A stretch of DNA of 64,000 bases from S015-6 sp964384945 (GCA_964384945.1 CAYLMK010000010.1:124001-188000); one strand, 5' to 3'; shown: positions 27,215-36,000, counted from the first letter of the stretch. Translations and numbers: made by a program. Notes: generated by a model from the sequence alone, not told the origin.

Positions 27215-28204
27215 TCATATCATGCGGTTCTTGCGAAGCCAGTTCACCGTCTTGTCGAGGGTCGCCTTGAGGGGGGTCCAGGTCAGACCGAGCTGGAGGG
27301 TGGCCTTTTCCGACGAGAGAAAAAGGTCCAGATAGGTCCTCTTGACGACCGATAGGGAGGGAATCGAGGGAACGGCCTTTCCGAAGATCTTCGCAAAGGA
27401 GTCGGAAAGCCATCCCATCACGAGCGCGGAAACGCGAGGCATGGGGATGGAGACCGGATGGAAGCCGGTGATGGTGTAAAGGAGATCCAGCAGAAGGTGA
27501 TACTTCGTGTTCTCGTTTCCGACGATATACCGCTCCCCCGGGACGCCCTTTTCCATTGCGAACAGCTGTGCCCTTGCCACGTCCTCTGCGTCGGAGACCA
27601 GGATGCCTCCGCTCGGGTACAGCTTGGTCAATGTACCGGAAAGCCGCACCAGGGCCGAGCCGATCGAAGGCCGGAGGCTCAGGGGGCCGAGGACGAGTCC
27701 CGGATTCAGGATCACGATCTCGAGGCCTCTGTGCAAAAACTCCTTTGCAGTCAATTCCGCCTTGCGCTTTGATTCGATGTACGGGTCGTGGAGGTGTCCC
27801 AGGTTGAACTCCGTTGTTTCCGTCGCCGGGACGCCCGGGGTGCCGCAGCCGACGGCGAATGCGCTGCTCGTGTAGACGACCCGGCCGACGCCGCGTTCGA
27901 GAGCGACCTGCAGCACCCTCCGGGTGCCCTCCACGTTGACGGCATGGTAGGCAGAGGGAGGGCAGTATTCGAGCGGGTTCAGATCTTCGGTGTGGTATAA
28001 GGCCGCGCAGTCCTTCAGGGCCCGCCGCAGGGCGTTGGGGTCGGCCGGGTCCCCGTAGATTCTTTCGATGGGCAGATCCTGCAAGACGTCATTGTACCGA
28101 TCGTTGTTCCGGAGCAGGACCCGCACCGTTTCTCCCTTGCGGGCGAGGGCTCGAACCAGATTGGCGCCGACAACGTCCGTTGCGCCGGTGACGAAAACAG
28201 CCAT
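27215..28204 (-). CDS. NAD-dependent epimerase/dehydratase (extended SDR, HpnA-like)
   Basis: This 329-residue extended short-chain dehydrogenase has an N-terminal nucleotide motif (TGATDVVGAN, where the usual TGATGFVG has Asp-Val at the middle) and the acidic GDPADPNAL patch. The catalytic YxxxK is at Y142 and K146 (PYIESKRK), with Ser in VVYTSSAFAVG. The conserved ILNPGLVLGP follows. The overall pattern resembles the hopanoid-associated sugar epimerase HpnA and dihydroflavonol-reductase-like SDRs. ATG 28204 is preceded by GGGAG. The gene lies divergently from the four-gene oxidoreductase operon. The substrate is not determinable from sequence. Confidence 0.85.
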   Translation of the reverse strand: MAVFVTGATDVVGANLVRALARKGETVRVLLRNNDRYNDVLQDLPIERIYGDPADPNALRRALKDCAALYHTEDLNPLEYCPPSAYHAVNVEGTRRVLQVALERGVGRVVYTSSAFAVGCGTPGVPATETTEFNLGHLHDPYIESKRKAELTAKEFLHRGLEIVILNPGLVLGPLSLRPSIGSALVRLSGTLTKLYPSGGILVSDAEDVARAQLFAMEKGVPGERYIVGNENTKYHLLLDLLYTITGFHPVSIPMPRVSALVMGWLSDSFAKIFGKAVPSIPSLSVVKRTYLDLFLSSEKATLQLGLTWTPLKATLDKTVNWLRKNRMI

Positions 28205-28330
28205 GATGCGGAACTCCCAAGGAACAGCCGATCCAAGGATAATCGATATAAACGGATTTGAAGGATAGCCGATCCTCGTTGAGAGTTCAAATCGGAACGG
28301 CCGGGAGGGCGCCGGAAAAGGAGGGATGCG

Positions 28331-28711
28331 ATGAAATACTGCCCGGAGTGCGAGGCGGAATACAGAGAGGGGGTCGAGGAATGCGCAGACTGCAGGGTTG
28401 CGCTCATCACGGCCGACGCACACCGAACCCGCAAGAACGAGGAAGCGGAGCTCAGGGCGCGGTTGTCCAGAGAGGTGTTTGTCCCTGTCAAGGTCGCCGA
28501 GAGTGCCTTTGAGGCGGACCGGTTCAAGGCCGCGTTGGAACAGGAAGGGCTTACGGTGATGGTCAGGACCTTCCAGGACACGGCCTATGACGGCATCTAC
28601 GTGGCCCAGAAGGGGTGGGGATACGTCGAGGTTCCGCAGAACGAACACGAAAGGGCGGCACGGATCGTCAAGGATCTGGAGCAGGCCTTTCCGGAGGAGG
28701 AAGGCGAGTGA
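28331..28711 (+). CDS. Zinc-ribbon DUF2007-like small protein
   Basis: The 126-residue protein begins with a zinc ribbon (CPECEAEYREGVEECADC, Cys at about residues 4, 7, 18, 21), followed by a charged helix and a DUF2007-like alpha/beta domain (FEADRFKAALEQEGL, then VEVPQNEHERAARIVKDL) of the kind called putative prokaryotic signal-transducing proteins. AGGAGG lies 6 bp upstream of the ATG. Its TGA overlaps the GTG start of the next gene, so it heads a coupled operon. No enzymatic residue is visible; an adaptor or regulatory role is inferred. Confidence 0.78.
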   Translation: MKYCPECEAEYREGVEECADCRVALITADAHRTRKNEEAELRARLSREVFVPVKVAESAFEADRFKAALEQEGLTVMVRTFQDTAYDGIYVAQKGWGYVEVPQNEHERAARIVKDLEQAFPEEEGE

Positions 28712-29187
28712 CCCGGCACCCTCCCTGTCCTGGGATGGTCAGGGCCTCGCCGGAGAGAGAGGGCATGGAGCGGGTTGAACTCGCGGAGCCCGGCAGGGCC
28801 AGCCTCCTCACCCTGATGCTGAAACAGATTCTGGAGCGTAGCTTGCAGGATCCCCGGAAGTCGCAGGCGATGCGGGGCAGGTCCCTCACGGTTCGGGTGC
28901 GCAGCCGCAGAATGAAGACGACCCTGTTTTTCGAGGAAGGCCGCGTTCGGGCCGAAGACGGGGCCCACGGGAGGCCGGACCTTGAAATCGCAGGGGAGCC
29001 TGCCGCCTTGTTCTCCGTGGCCCTGGGCGCGGGTCTTCTACGCTCCCTGCTGGCCCGCAGGATCGAGGTTCGCTTGACGAGCCGGAGAGGTTGGATCTGT
29101 GCCTTCCGGATGATCCCTCTGCTTCGGGTTGGAGGCGCGCCCGCCGATCGCGGGCCGTTGGCCCGCAGGAAGGGAGGGCTGCCATGA
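28708..29187 (+). CDS. SCP2-like sterol-carrier-fold protein
   Basis: The frame is best started at the GTG 28708, which overlaps the previous stop by 4 bp (GTGA) and is preceded by a GGAGGAGG run. An internal ATG would shorten it by about 10 residues. The 159-residue product contains an SCP2-like pattern (LFFEEGRVRAEDGAHGRPDLEIAGEPAALFSVALG), a lipid- or acyl-binding fold usually found with membrane lipid or acyl-CoA enzymes. The end overlaps the FAD oxidase start by 4 bp. The tight coupling suggests the protein works with the following redox pair, perhaps presenting a hydrophobic substrate. Confidence 0.68.
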   Translation: MTRHPPCPGMVRASPEREGMERVELAEPGRASLLTLMLKQILERSLQDPRKSQAMRGRSLTVRVRSRRMKTTLFFEEGRVRAEDGAHGRPDLEIAGEPAALFSVALGAGLLRSLLARRIEVRLTSRRGWICAFRMIPLLRVGGAPADRGPLARRKGGLP

Positions 29188-30650
29188 TCCGGCGTCCGCC
29201 GGGCGAGGCTCGCGTTGAAGGCCGGAAGGGCTTCTTGGAGGCGCTTGCGGGCATCGTGGGGGAACGATTTGTGGCCTCGGATCCGGCCTCGCGGTACGTC
29301 TATTCCCAGGACCTTACGGAAAACGAGCCCCGCTGGCCGCTCGGGGTGGTCATGCCGGGAAGCGCCGCCGAGGTGCAGCGAATCGTACAGGAGGCCAATC
29401 GGTTTCGCGTGCCGCTGGTGCCGTTTGCTTACGGGCTCAACATGGGCGGGCTGACCATTCCGGCGAAGGATGCCGTGGTGGTGGATCTGAAGCGGATGAA
29501 AGCGATCCTGGAGGTCCGTGAGGAAGACCTTTGTATGGTGGTCGAACCCGGGGTCACCTTCGGCATGGTTCGCGCTCATCTGCGGGAGCACCACCGGGGA
29601 TTTCGTTACGCCTATCCGCTGGCGCCTCCGCAGACCTCGGTGCTGAGCAACGCCCTGATGGACGGCTTGAGCAACATGAGCATGCGCCACGGTGCCATGG
29701 CCGAGTGGGTAAACGGCTTGGAGGTGGTTCTGCCGACCGGGGAGTTGGTTCGCGTCGGCGCGTGCGCCATCGTCGACTCCTGGCACGCCCGTTCTCCGCT
29801 GCCCGACCTGGCGGGCATGTTTCTGGGCTGGCAGGGTGCCACCGGCATCGTGACCAAGGGGGCCCTTCAGATCTGGCCCGAGCCTCCGGTGCGCAGGCGG
29901 TTCTTCCTGGCGGTCTACGACGCGAGCACGGCCTACCGCATCATGCTGCGGCTCTGCAGGAAGGACATCTTCGAGGATCTGGCGTGCGTTTCCTGGCCGC
30001 TCGGGAAGATGCTCCTCGGGGCACGGGGGCCCCTCGAGCTCCGTGAGGGGGAGCCCAGCCTGTTCGTTTACGGCGATCTGTACGCGGAAAGCCGGAGGCA
30101 CAGGGAGGCAAAGGAAGAGATCATGCGGGAGAGCCTGCTGCGGGTGAGGAGGGACGGGGGGGATTTCGAGGAGCCGATGGATGTCGACGACCTCGCCCGG
30201 ATCAACCCGGGCTACGCCCGACTCGCCGATTTTCCGACCACGCTCGATTTTCTGCTCGACTATGGGCCGGGCGGCATGACATGGGTGGGCTCCTACGGGC
30301 CGGGAGGCAACTGGTCGAAGGGGGTGGAGGCATGCTTCGAGATTCTTCGTGCTGAGGGGTTTCCCCCGATCCTGGTGGCAAGGCCGATGAAGGGTGGGCA
30401 TTTCTGGGTTCTGCGTTTCATCCTTCATTTCGACAGGGCGGATCCGATCGACGTGGGCAGGACGAGAAGGACGCTCGGCCTCCTGGGGGACCGGTTGCTG
30501 GATCTCCACTACGTCCCCTACAAGCCCGCGGCCTGGGCGGTCCGGAAGATCCGGGAGCGGGACCGGCACGGCATGTTCACGCTTATGGAGAGACTGAAGA
30601 ACTGCCTGGATCCCGCGGGGATTCTGAACCCGGGCCGCTGGGGCCTCTGA
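29184..30650 (+). CDS. FAD-linked oxidase (GlcD/vanillyl-alcohol-oxidase superfamily)
   Basis: This 488-residue flavoprotein has an N-terminal PCMH FAD-binding domain: GVVMPGSAAEVQRIVQEANRF split over residues 54-75, VPFAYGLNMGG, a VVDLKRMKAI element, and the pyrophosphate-binding VEPGVTFGM. A cap domain follows, and the C-terminus has the typical CLDPAGILNPGRWG. The start (ATG 29184) overlaps the SCP2-like gene by 4 bp and the next gene starts 2 bp after its stop. Together with the Fe-S protein it forms a GlcD/GlcF-like 2-hydroxyacid- or lipid-oxidising complex passing electrons to Fe-S centres. The actual substrate is unknown. Confidence 0.88.
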   Translation: MIRRPPGEARVEGRKGFLEALAGIVGERFVASDPASRYVYSQDLTENEPRWPLGVVMPGSAAEVQRIVQEANRFRVPLVPFAYGLNMGGLTIPAKDAVVVDLKRMKAILEVREEDLCMVVEPGVTFGMVRAHLREHHRGFRYAYPLAPPQTSVLSNALMDGLSNMSMRHGAMAEWVNGLEVVLPTGELVRVGACAIVDSWHARSPLPDLAGMFLGWQGATGIVTKGALQIWPEPPVRRRFFLAVYDASTAYRIMLRLCRKDIFEDLACVSWPLGKMLLGARGPLELREGEPSLFVYGDLYAESRRHREAKEEIMRESLLRVRRDGGDFEEPMDVDDLARINPGYARLADFPTTLDFLLDYGPGGMTWVGSYGPGGNWSKGVEACFEILRAEGFPPILVARPMKGGHFWVLRFILHFDRADPIDVGRTRRTLGLLGDRLLDLHYVPYKPAAWAVRKIRERDRHGMFTLMERLKNCLDPAGILNPGRWGL

Positions 30651-30652
30651 CG

Positions 30653-31834
30653 ATGCTCGAGTACGTGGACATCGACCCCTACATCACGAAGTGCATACGC
30701 TGCGGGACATGCAAGACCGGCGCCCATGGGTTCGAGCCCGGCTGCCCGGCGGGAGAGCAATTCCGGTTCGAGGCGTATTACTCCAGCGGGAAGATCTGGA
30801 TTGCCAGGGGGCTCAGGGAGGGGGCCCTTTTCTGGGGGGACGAGGACCTGGCGAAAAAGCTCTTCGCGTGCACCCTTTGCGGCAACTGCGCTCAGCAGTG
30901 CCCCATGGAGGTGCGGGAACGGATCCTCGAGGTCTTCGAGGCGCTGCGGGCCGAGGCGGTGCGGCGGCTGGGGACCCCCTTTGCCGCTCACAGACGGTTG
31001 CGGGAAAGCCTTGTGCAATACGGCAACCCCTGGGTGCAGCCGAGGAGAAGGCGCGTTCGGTGGGTGGGAGAGGAGCCGGTGCGGATCCTGGCCCCGGAGG
31101 GACCGGTGAAGGCCGAGGTGCTTTATTTTGTGGGGTGCACGGCCGCGCTGGACCCTGCGCTGCAACACATTGCGCAGAACACGGCCGCCCTGCTGAGCCG
31201 GGCCGGCGTGGATTTCGGGGTTCTTGGCGAGGAAGAGATCTGCTGCGGGTCGGTTTTCCTGCGGATCGGAGAGAGGTCCCTGGCGAGGGAGCTTGCCGGG
31301 AAGAACATGGAGACCTTCGAAAGGCTCGGGGTCTCCACGGTCGTGACCTCCTGTGCGGGATGCTTCAAGACGCTCTCTCAGGACTATCCGACACTCGGAG
31401 GACTTGCGGTTCGCGTCGTACACTCGAGCGAGTATCTGCTGGGCTTGCTTGAGGAGGGCCGCCTGAAGCCCCGCAGAGGGGCTGATGTCGAGGCGACCTA
31501 CCACGACCCGTGTCATCTGGGACGTCATTGCGGCCTCTACGATCCTCCCCGCAGGCTGATCCGGTCTCTTCCAGGGGTCCGGTTGATCGAGATGGGGCGA
31601 AACCGGGGAAATGCATGGTGCTGCGGTGCGGGGGGCGGAGTGCGGGCCGCCTTTCCGGAGTGGGCCCTTCAGTCGAGCAGGGCCCGTATCGAGGAGGCCC
31701 GGGACACAGGAGCCGGGCTTCTGATCACGACCTGCCCTTTCTGCCTGCAGAGCCTCACGATAGGGTCCCAGTCGGTCGATGTCCCCCTCCGGCTGGCCGA
31801 CTTGACCGATCTCCTGGCCCGAATCCTCCTGTAG
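30653..31834 (+). CDS. Fe-S reductase with two CCG domains (HdrD/GlcF-like)
   Basis: The 393-residue protein has an N-terminal ferredoxin-type pair of cysteine clusters (CIRCGTC, then CTLCGNCAQQCP), which would bind two 4Fe-4S clusters. Two CCG repeats follow, with motifs EICCGSVF, TSCAGCFKT, HDPCHLGRHCG, WCCGAGGG and TTCPFC. This arrangement is typical of GlcF, LutA and HdrD/TlpC subunits that accept electrons from a flavoprotein and pass them to quinone or other carriers. The first cluster is unusual in having THG-FEPGCPAGEQ spacing rather than a standard CP. It is the last gene of the coupled operon. Confidence 0.88.
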   Translation: MLEYVDIDPYITKCIRCGTCKTGAHGFEPGCPAGEQFRFEAYYSSGKIWIARGLREGALFWGDEDLAKKLFACTLCGNCAQQCPMEVRERILEVFEALRAEAVRRLGTPFAAHRRLRESLVQYGNPWVQPRRRRVRWVGEEPVRILAPEGPVKAEVLYFVGCTAALDPALQHIAQNTAALLSRAGVDFGVLGEEEICCGSVFLRIGERSLARELAGKNMETFERLGVSTVVTSCAGCFKTLSQDYPTLGGLAVRVVHSSEYLLGLLEEGRLKPRRGADVEATYHDPCHLGRHCGLYDPPRRLIRSLPGVRLIEMGRNRGNAWCCGAGGGVRAAFPEWALQSSRARIEEARDTGAGLLITTCPFCLQSLTIGSQSVDVPLRLADLTDLLARILL

Positions 31835-32010
31835 GGGTGAGGAGCGGGGAGGGGGAGGGGGATATGGCCCCCGACCCCGGATCCCTTCTCCTACGATCCC
31901 CGACCCCCAGGTTCTGCCTTTTCATTCCATTGACGGGTGGCCGGCATGCCGATATGCTTCCCTGGCAACCCCCTCAGGATGCTCGAGTATCGAGGCGAAG
32001 AAAGGATCTC

Positions 32011-33624
32011 ATGAGAACAAAATTCATCTTCACGACGGGCGGCGTGCTTTCTTCTCTGGGAAAGGGCCTGGCCTCGGCGGCGATCGGGGCCCTGCTGGAA
32101 AGCCGGGGCTTGCGGGTGACCCTTCAGAAGCTCGATCCGTACATCAACGTGGACCCGGGCACGATGAATCCCTTCCAGCACGGGGAGGTCTTCGTCACGG
32201 ACGACGGGGCCGAGACCGACCTGGACCTGGGCCACTACGAACGGTTCACAAAGGCCTCCATGAGCAGGAAGAACAACTTCACCACCGGCCAGGTCTATGA
32301 GGCGGTGATCAAGAAGGAGAGAAGGGGCGACTACCTGGGTAAGACAATCCAGGTGATTCCCCATATCACGGACGAGATCAAGGAGAGAATCCTCTCGCTG
32401 GAGGGCATGGCCGACATCGCGATCGTGGAAATCGGCGGGACGGTGGGAGACATCGAGGGGCAGCCGTTCCTCGAGGCGATCCGCCAATTGCGCAACGACC
32501 TGGGCAGGGACAATGTCTGCTACGTCCATCTCACGCTGGTCCCCTACCTGCGCGCCTCCGGGGAACTGAAAACCAAACCGACCCAGCACAGCGTCAAGAC
32601 GCTGCGCGAAATCGGTATCCAGCCCCAGATCCTTCTCTGCCGAACCGAGAAATTCCTATCCAAGGACATCAAGGCCAAGATCGCCCTCTTCTGCAATGTG
32701 GACAAGGACGCGGTGATCACCGCCAGAGACGTGGACAGCATTTACGAAGTTCCCCTTCTCTTCCACCAGGAGGGCCTCGACGACAAGATCATCGAGTATC
32801 TGAACATCTGGACCGGGGCCCCTCGACTGGACAAATGGGAGGAGGTCGTCCGGAGGATCAAGAACCCGAAGGATCAGGTCGCCGTCGGCATGGTGGGAAA
32901 ATACGTGGACCTGGTCGAATCCTACAAAAGCCTGAACGAGGCCCTCGTCCACGGGGGAATCGCAAACGAGTGCAAGGTGGAGATCCGGTTCATCGATTCG
33001 GAAGATCTGGAGCAGAGGGGGATCGGGGATCTCCTGGCGGGGCTCGACTGCATTCTGGTTCCCGGGGGGTTCGGGAACCGCGGAATCGAGGGCAAGATCC
33101 TCGCCGCGTCGCATGCCAGGAAGGCCCGAATCCCCTTTCTGGGCATCTGTCTCGGGATGCAGACCGCAATCATCGGATTTGCCCGGGAGGTGTGCGGCCT
33201 GGAAAAGGCGAACAGCACGGAGTTCGATTCGGCCACCCCCCATCCGGTGATCGATCTCATGCCGGATCAGGTGGGTGTCACGATCAAAGGGGCCACGATG
33301 CGGCTCGGCGCCTATCCGTGTATCTTGCAGGAAGGCACGGCGGCACAGCGGATCTACGGTTGCACGGAGATCCAGGAAAGACACCGCCACCGATACGAGG
33401 TCAACAACGCCTACCGGGAAGCCCTGACGAAGGCCGGGCTCGTATGCAGCGGACTGAGCCCGCAAGGGGATCTCGTCGAGGTTGTCGAACTGCGGGACCA
33501 TCCGTGGTTTCTCGGCTGTCAGTTCCATCCCGAGTTCAAGTCCCGTCCCCTGGACGCCCATCCGTTGTTTCGGGAATTCATCCGTGCGGCCCTCGAGCAA
33601 AAACACAGGGCCGATCAGGCGTAG
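32011..33624 (+). CDS. pyrG: CTP synthase
   Basis: PyrG aminates UTP to CTP with glutamine-derived ammonia. From ATG 32011 (537 residues, AAAGGA upstream) the synthetase domain starts with KFIFTTGGVLSSLGKG and includes LDPYINVDPGTMNPF and the CTP-binding region. The glutaminase domain contains the nucleophile in FLGICLGMQ (about residue 379) and the His-Glu pair in CQFHPEFKSRP (about 505). All catalytic motifs are intact and the length is standard. It follows a 176-bp gap and is convergent with aroK. Confidence 0.97.
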   Translation: MRTKFIFTTGGVLSSLGKGLASAAIGALLESRGLRVTLQKLDPYINVDPGTMNPFQHGEVFVTDDGAETDLDLGHYERFTKASMSRKNNFTTGQVYEAVIKKERRGDYLGKTIQVIPHITDEIKERILSLEGMADIAIVEIGGTVGDIEGQPFLEAIRQLRNDLGRDNVCYVHLTLVPYLRASGELKTKPTQHSVKTLREIGIQPQILLCRTEKFLSKDIKAKIALFCNVDKDAVITARDVDSIYEVPLLFHQEGLDDKIIEYLNIWTGAPRLDKWEEVVRRIKNPKDQVAVGMVGKYVDLVESYKSLNEALVHGGIANECKVEIRFIDSEDLEQRGIGDLLAGLDCILVPGGFGNRGIEGKILAASHARKARIPFLGICLGMQTAIIGFAREVCGLEKANSTEFDSATPHPVIDLMPDQVGVTIKGATMRLGAYPCILQEGTAAQRIYGCTEIQERHRHRYEVNNAYREALTKAGLVCSGLSPQGDLVEVVELRDHPWFLGCQFHPEFKSRPLDAHPLFREFIRAALEQKHRADQA

Positions 33625-33677
33625 CGGATTCCGGGGGAGGCCAGGCCAGGGCCTTGCCCGGATGTGAACGCGGGCCC

Positions 33678-34205
33678 CTAGCGCAAGACCTCCGGGGAAT
33701 AGGCGGACAGAAGGGACAAGATCTCCCGCAGGACGGTTTCGTGCCCCTTGTGATCACAAGCGACCCGGATGTCGGCATAGAGACGGTACAAGGGCTCCCT
33801 GTCTCGATACAAGGCCCCGAAATCCTTGCCGGGTTCCATGGCGATGCCCCGGGAATCCATGTCCTGGATCCTCTCGATCAGAAGGGGGAGGGATAACTCC
33901 AGCTGGACGGCGACACCCCGGGCCTTCAGGTGGGCCATGGCCCTCGGGCTGTGGACCACGCTTCCTCCGGTTGCGATGACGTGCCCTCGCAGGTTCAGGG
34001 AGAGGATGTGGGACTCCTCCAGCCGCAGAAAAGGGGCGACCCCCCGATCGTTCAGGATCGACTGGAGCGTGGCGCCTTCCCGGGCCTGAATGAAGATGTC
34101 GGTATCCAGAAAAGAGCGGGAGAGTTCCTTGGCCAGGAGGACCCCGATCGTGCTCTTGCCCACGCCGGGCATCCCGATCAGTACGATGTTCGTGTTCCGA
34201 TCCAT
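33678..34205 (-). CDS. aroK: Shikimate kinase
   Basis: The 175-residue protein phosphorylates shikimate at the 3-hydroxyl in the aromatic amino-acid pathway. The Walker A motif GMPGVGKST is at residues 11-19, the shikimate-binding DTDIFIQAREG follows, and the GGS motif (IATGGSVV) is present. The canonical RPL of the lid region is replaced by a less typical ILL-ERIQDMDSRGIAMEPG stretch, so the substrate-closure loop is divergent. AAGGAG lies before the ATG. A good sigma-70 promoter sits just upstream. Confidence 0.85.
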   Translation of the reverse strand: MDRNTNIVLIGMPGVGKSTIGVLLAKELSRSFLDTDIFIQAREGATLQSILNDRGVAPFLRLEESHILSLNLRGHVIATGGSVVHSPRAMAHLKARGVAVQLELSLPLLIERIQDMDSRGIAMEPGKDFGALYRDREPLYRLYADIRVACDHKGHETVLREILSLLSAYSPEVLR

Positions 34206-34242
34206 GTTCGGCTCCTTGGCAAGCCGGAGGAAATGTGGTAAA

Positions 34243-34272
34243 AATATAGATTCTTTTCTCGCAATTCTTCAA
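34243..34272 (-). promoter_or_regulatory. Sigma-70 promoter upstream of aroK
   Basis: On the minus strand TTGAAG (34272-34267) and TATATT (34248-34243) are separated by 18 bp, placing a start site about 30 bp upstream of the aroK ATG at 34205. Confidence 0.6.
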
Positions 34273-34331
34273 GTCTTCGGCGAATGAAAGGCGTCGGTGG
34301 GCTCATCCACAAGCGTAAGGAGGAGGCAGTC

Positions 34332-34526
34332 ATGGCAAAGAAGGTCGTGATCGATGCTGGCGAGTGCGTGGCATGCGGAACCTGCGTGGAAATCTGCCCG
34401 GAGGTGTTCAAACTGGAGGACGGGGCGGACAGCGCAGAGGTGATCAAGGAGACGGGAGGACCGGCGGACCTGATTCAGGAGGCCATCGACAGCTGTCCGA
34501 CCCAGTGCATTTCCCTGGAAGACTAG
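34332..34526 (+). CDS. 4Fe-4S ferredoxin
   Basis: This 64-residue ferredoxin carries the motif CVACGTCVEICP near the N-terminus and a C-terminal SCPTQCI pair. That pattern is typical of single-cluster Desulfovibrio gigas-type ferredoxins, with the remaining two cysteines able to form a disulfide or a variant cluster. The acidic surface (DGADSAEVIKE) suits electron-transfer partners. ATG 34332 has AGGAGG five bases upstream; the frame open from 34284 is discarded. A strong terminator follows, so this is a monocistronic electron carrier. Confidence 0.93.
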   Translation: MAKKVVIDAGECVACGTCVEICPEVFKLEDGADSAEVIKETGGPADLIQEAIDSCPTQCISLED

Positions 34527-34558
34527 GTCCTACGATCCGCTTCCATCCGACAATGAGG

Positions 34559-34599
34559 ATCCCCGAAAGGCGTGCGGTGCCTCCGGGGATTCTTTTTTT
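34559..34599 (+). terminator. Intrinsic terminator after the ferredoxin gene
   Basis: ATCCCCG (34559-34565) pairs with CGGGGAT (34584-34590). The loop region has an inner AGGC/GCCT pairing, and TC followed by seven T residues (34593-34599) comes next. Confidence 0.88.
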
Positions 34600-34662
34600 G
34601 GCGGTTCATACGCTCGGTTTCGAGGGCGGCGAAAACCCTTTCTGCTTACGGCCCGTTTTGCA

Positions 34663-34668
34663 TATAAT
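34663..34668 (+). promoter_or_regulatory. Candidate -10 element for the HPF-sigma fusion gene
   Basis: A perfect TATAAT lies 64 bp upstream of the ATG at 34732. The 17-bp-spaced -35 position (34640-34645) is not close to TTGACA, so the promoter may be activated or use another sigma factor. Confidence 0.4.
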
Positions 34669-34731
34669 GGGTGCGCATGCCGGGAGCCGCTGCCGCCCGA
34701 GAGGGCCAAGTGCAGACAGGAGGAGACCCTG

Positions 34732-35760
34732 ATGCAGATCATCCTGAATGCCCCAGGGATTCACAACCGAACCAAGGAAGGGGTGGAGAGGGAACTGGAG
34801 GAGTTCCTGCCTCGCCTGAAGCAGGTTCTATTCCGATTCCGGCCCGAGGAGAAGAAACTCCGCGTACAGTTGTTCCAGCAGAAAGACCAGGCGTATCGAC
34901 TCACCTTGAGTGTTCGAATGCCTGGCAAGAACCTGATCGTGGAACGATCAGGACACACCCTGATGTCCGTGGTCACGGAGGCAAAGCAGGCCCTCCTCGA
35001 GCAGATCAAGGTTCAGTCCGCCATCATGCGGAAAGAACACCTGCGGGCCAAGAGTGCGCAACAGAGCCAGGCGATCCGGGAAGCGGTCGGCGGGGCCTCT
35101 GCCTGGACCGGAGAGGCCGCGGACGAAGAAGAGATGCGGGAACGGTTCATCTCCCGTCTCGGCCTGGTTCTTCAGGAACTCTACAGCCATGTCAGGCGCC
35201 TGATTCGCTTTGCGCAGCTTGCCGGGGACATCCCGGGGAACCATCTGCGCCCCGGAGAGGTCGTGGACGACATCTTGGTCAGGGGCTATGAGCTTTACCG
35301 TTCCCGGCCCGAGGAAGAGTTTTCCCACGCCACGATGTACCGGTTGGCCGACGAAATCATTCGGGACGAAATCAGCAATTACAAGGACAGGGAAGAAAGC
35401 CGGGTATCCCTTGACGAGAAGGTCACATCCCGGGATCCCCGCTGGGAGGTCAATGATCTGGGAGAGGAGTCCTTGGCGTATCACCAGGCGGAAGCGGCCC
35501 TCCTGTACGCAGATGTGATGCCGGATGCTCATATTCCGGACCCGGCTCAGGCGTTGGACGAGAAGGAGCAGATGACCTTAATCTTCCAGTGCCTGAGTAA
35601 GGCGAGCCCTCTGGCCAGGTCTGCCTTCTTGCTGGAGAGAATGGAGGGGTTCGAGCCTTACGAAATCGCCTGGATGCAGGATCGCAGCGAGGAAGCGGTC
35701 GTAGAGGACCTCCGACGATGTGAGGAGCTACTGAAGGAAGCGTTGTCGTCAGCCGGTTGA
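34732..35760 (+). CDS. HPF/RaiA-like (S30AE) domain fused to sigma-70-like regions
   Basis: The 342-residue product looks like two unrelated modules joined. Residues 1-105 match the HPF/RaiA ribosome-hibernation fold: an amphipathic start, then YRLTLSVRMPGKNLIVERSG and TLMSVVTEAKQALLEQIK, mirroring the family's V-x-L-x-VPGxxLVAE-DMYAAID pattern. After a linker (105-135), residues 138-220 form a helical block resembling sigma-70 region 2 (ISRLGLVLQELYSHVRRLI to ADEIIRDEISNYKDRE). Residues 278-337 resemble sigma region 4 (CLSKASPLARSAFLLERMEGF then YEIAWMQDRSEEAV). The gene precedes a site-2 protease. The ribosome-binding part is clear; the sigma part is weaker and needs profile confirmation. 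Confidence 0.7.
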   Translation: MQIILNAPGIHNRTKEGVERELEEFLPRLKQVLFRFRPEEKKLRVQLFQQKDQAYRLTLSVRMPGKNLIVERSGHTLMSVVTEAKQALLEQIKVQSAIMRKEHLRAKSAQQSQAIREAVGGASAWTGEAADEEEMRERFISRLGLVLQELYSHVRRLIRFAQLAGDIPGNHLRPGEVVDDILVRGYELYRSRPEEEFSHATMYRLADEIIRDEISNYKDREESRVSLDEKVTSRDPRWEVNDLGEESLAYHQAEAALLYADVMPDAHIPDPAQALDEKEQMTLIFQCLSKASPLARSAFLLERMEGFEPYEIAWMQDRSEEAVVEDLRRCEELLKEALSSAG

Positions 35761-35924
35761 CACCTTGGGCCGGCAGGGTTTGCCCTGCTGCAGAAATTGC
35801 AGGCCTTCGCCACCCCGCCCGAGGCGGCAGAGAGGCGGTTCCTTGCCCCCGGAACCCCCCGGAATCCCGCCCTTTGCAATCGTTTTGAAAGGGCGCGGCA
35901 CAAATCCCCTGCCCGGATCCCGAT

Positions 35925-35941
35925 TCGGCACACGGTTTGCT
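35925..35941 (+). promoter_or_regulatory. Sigma-54-type promoter upstream of the site-2 protease gene
   Basis: TCGGCACACGGTTTGCT matches the -24/-12 consensus YTGGCACGNNNNTTGCW at 13 of its 15 defined columns counting N4, with the invariant GG and GC separated by exactly 10 bp. It lies 60 bp upstream of the ATG at 36001. The 240-bp gap also contains a GCAGGG-TTTG-CCCTGC hairpin (35773-35788) without a T tract. Confidence 0.6.
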
Positions 35942-36000
35942 AACCTGTCCCTGAACCGTGCTGCACGTCACTGCAAGCGTACGATCTGCCGAAGGGATCC

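Noticed and set aside
35773..35788. GCAGGG/CCCTGC hairpin after the HPF-sigma gene as terminator
   Set aside because: No T tract follows.
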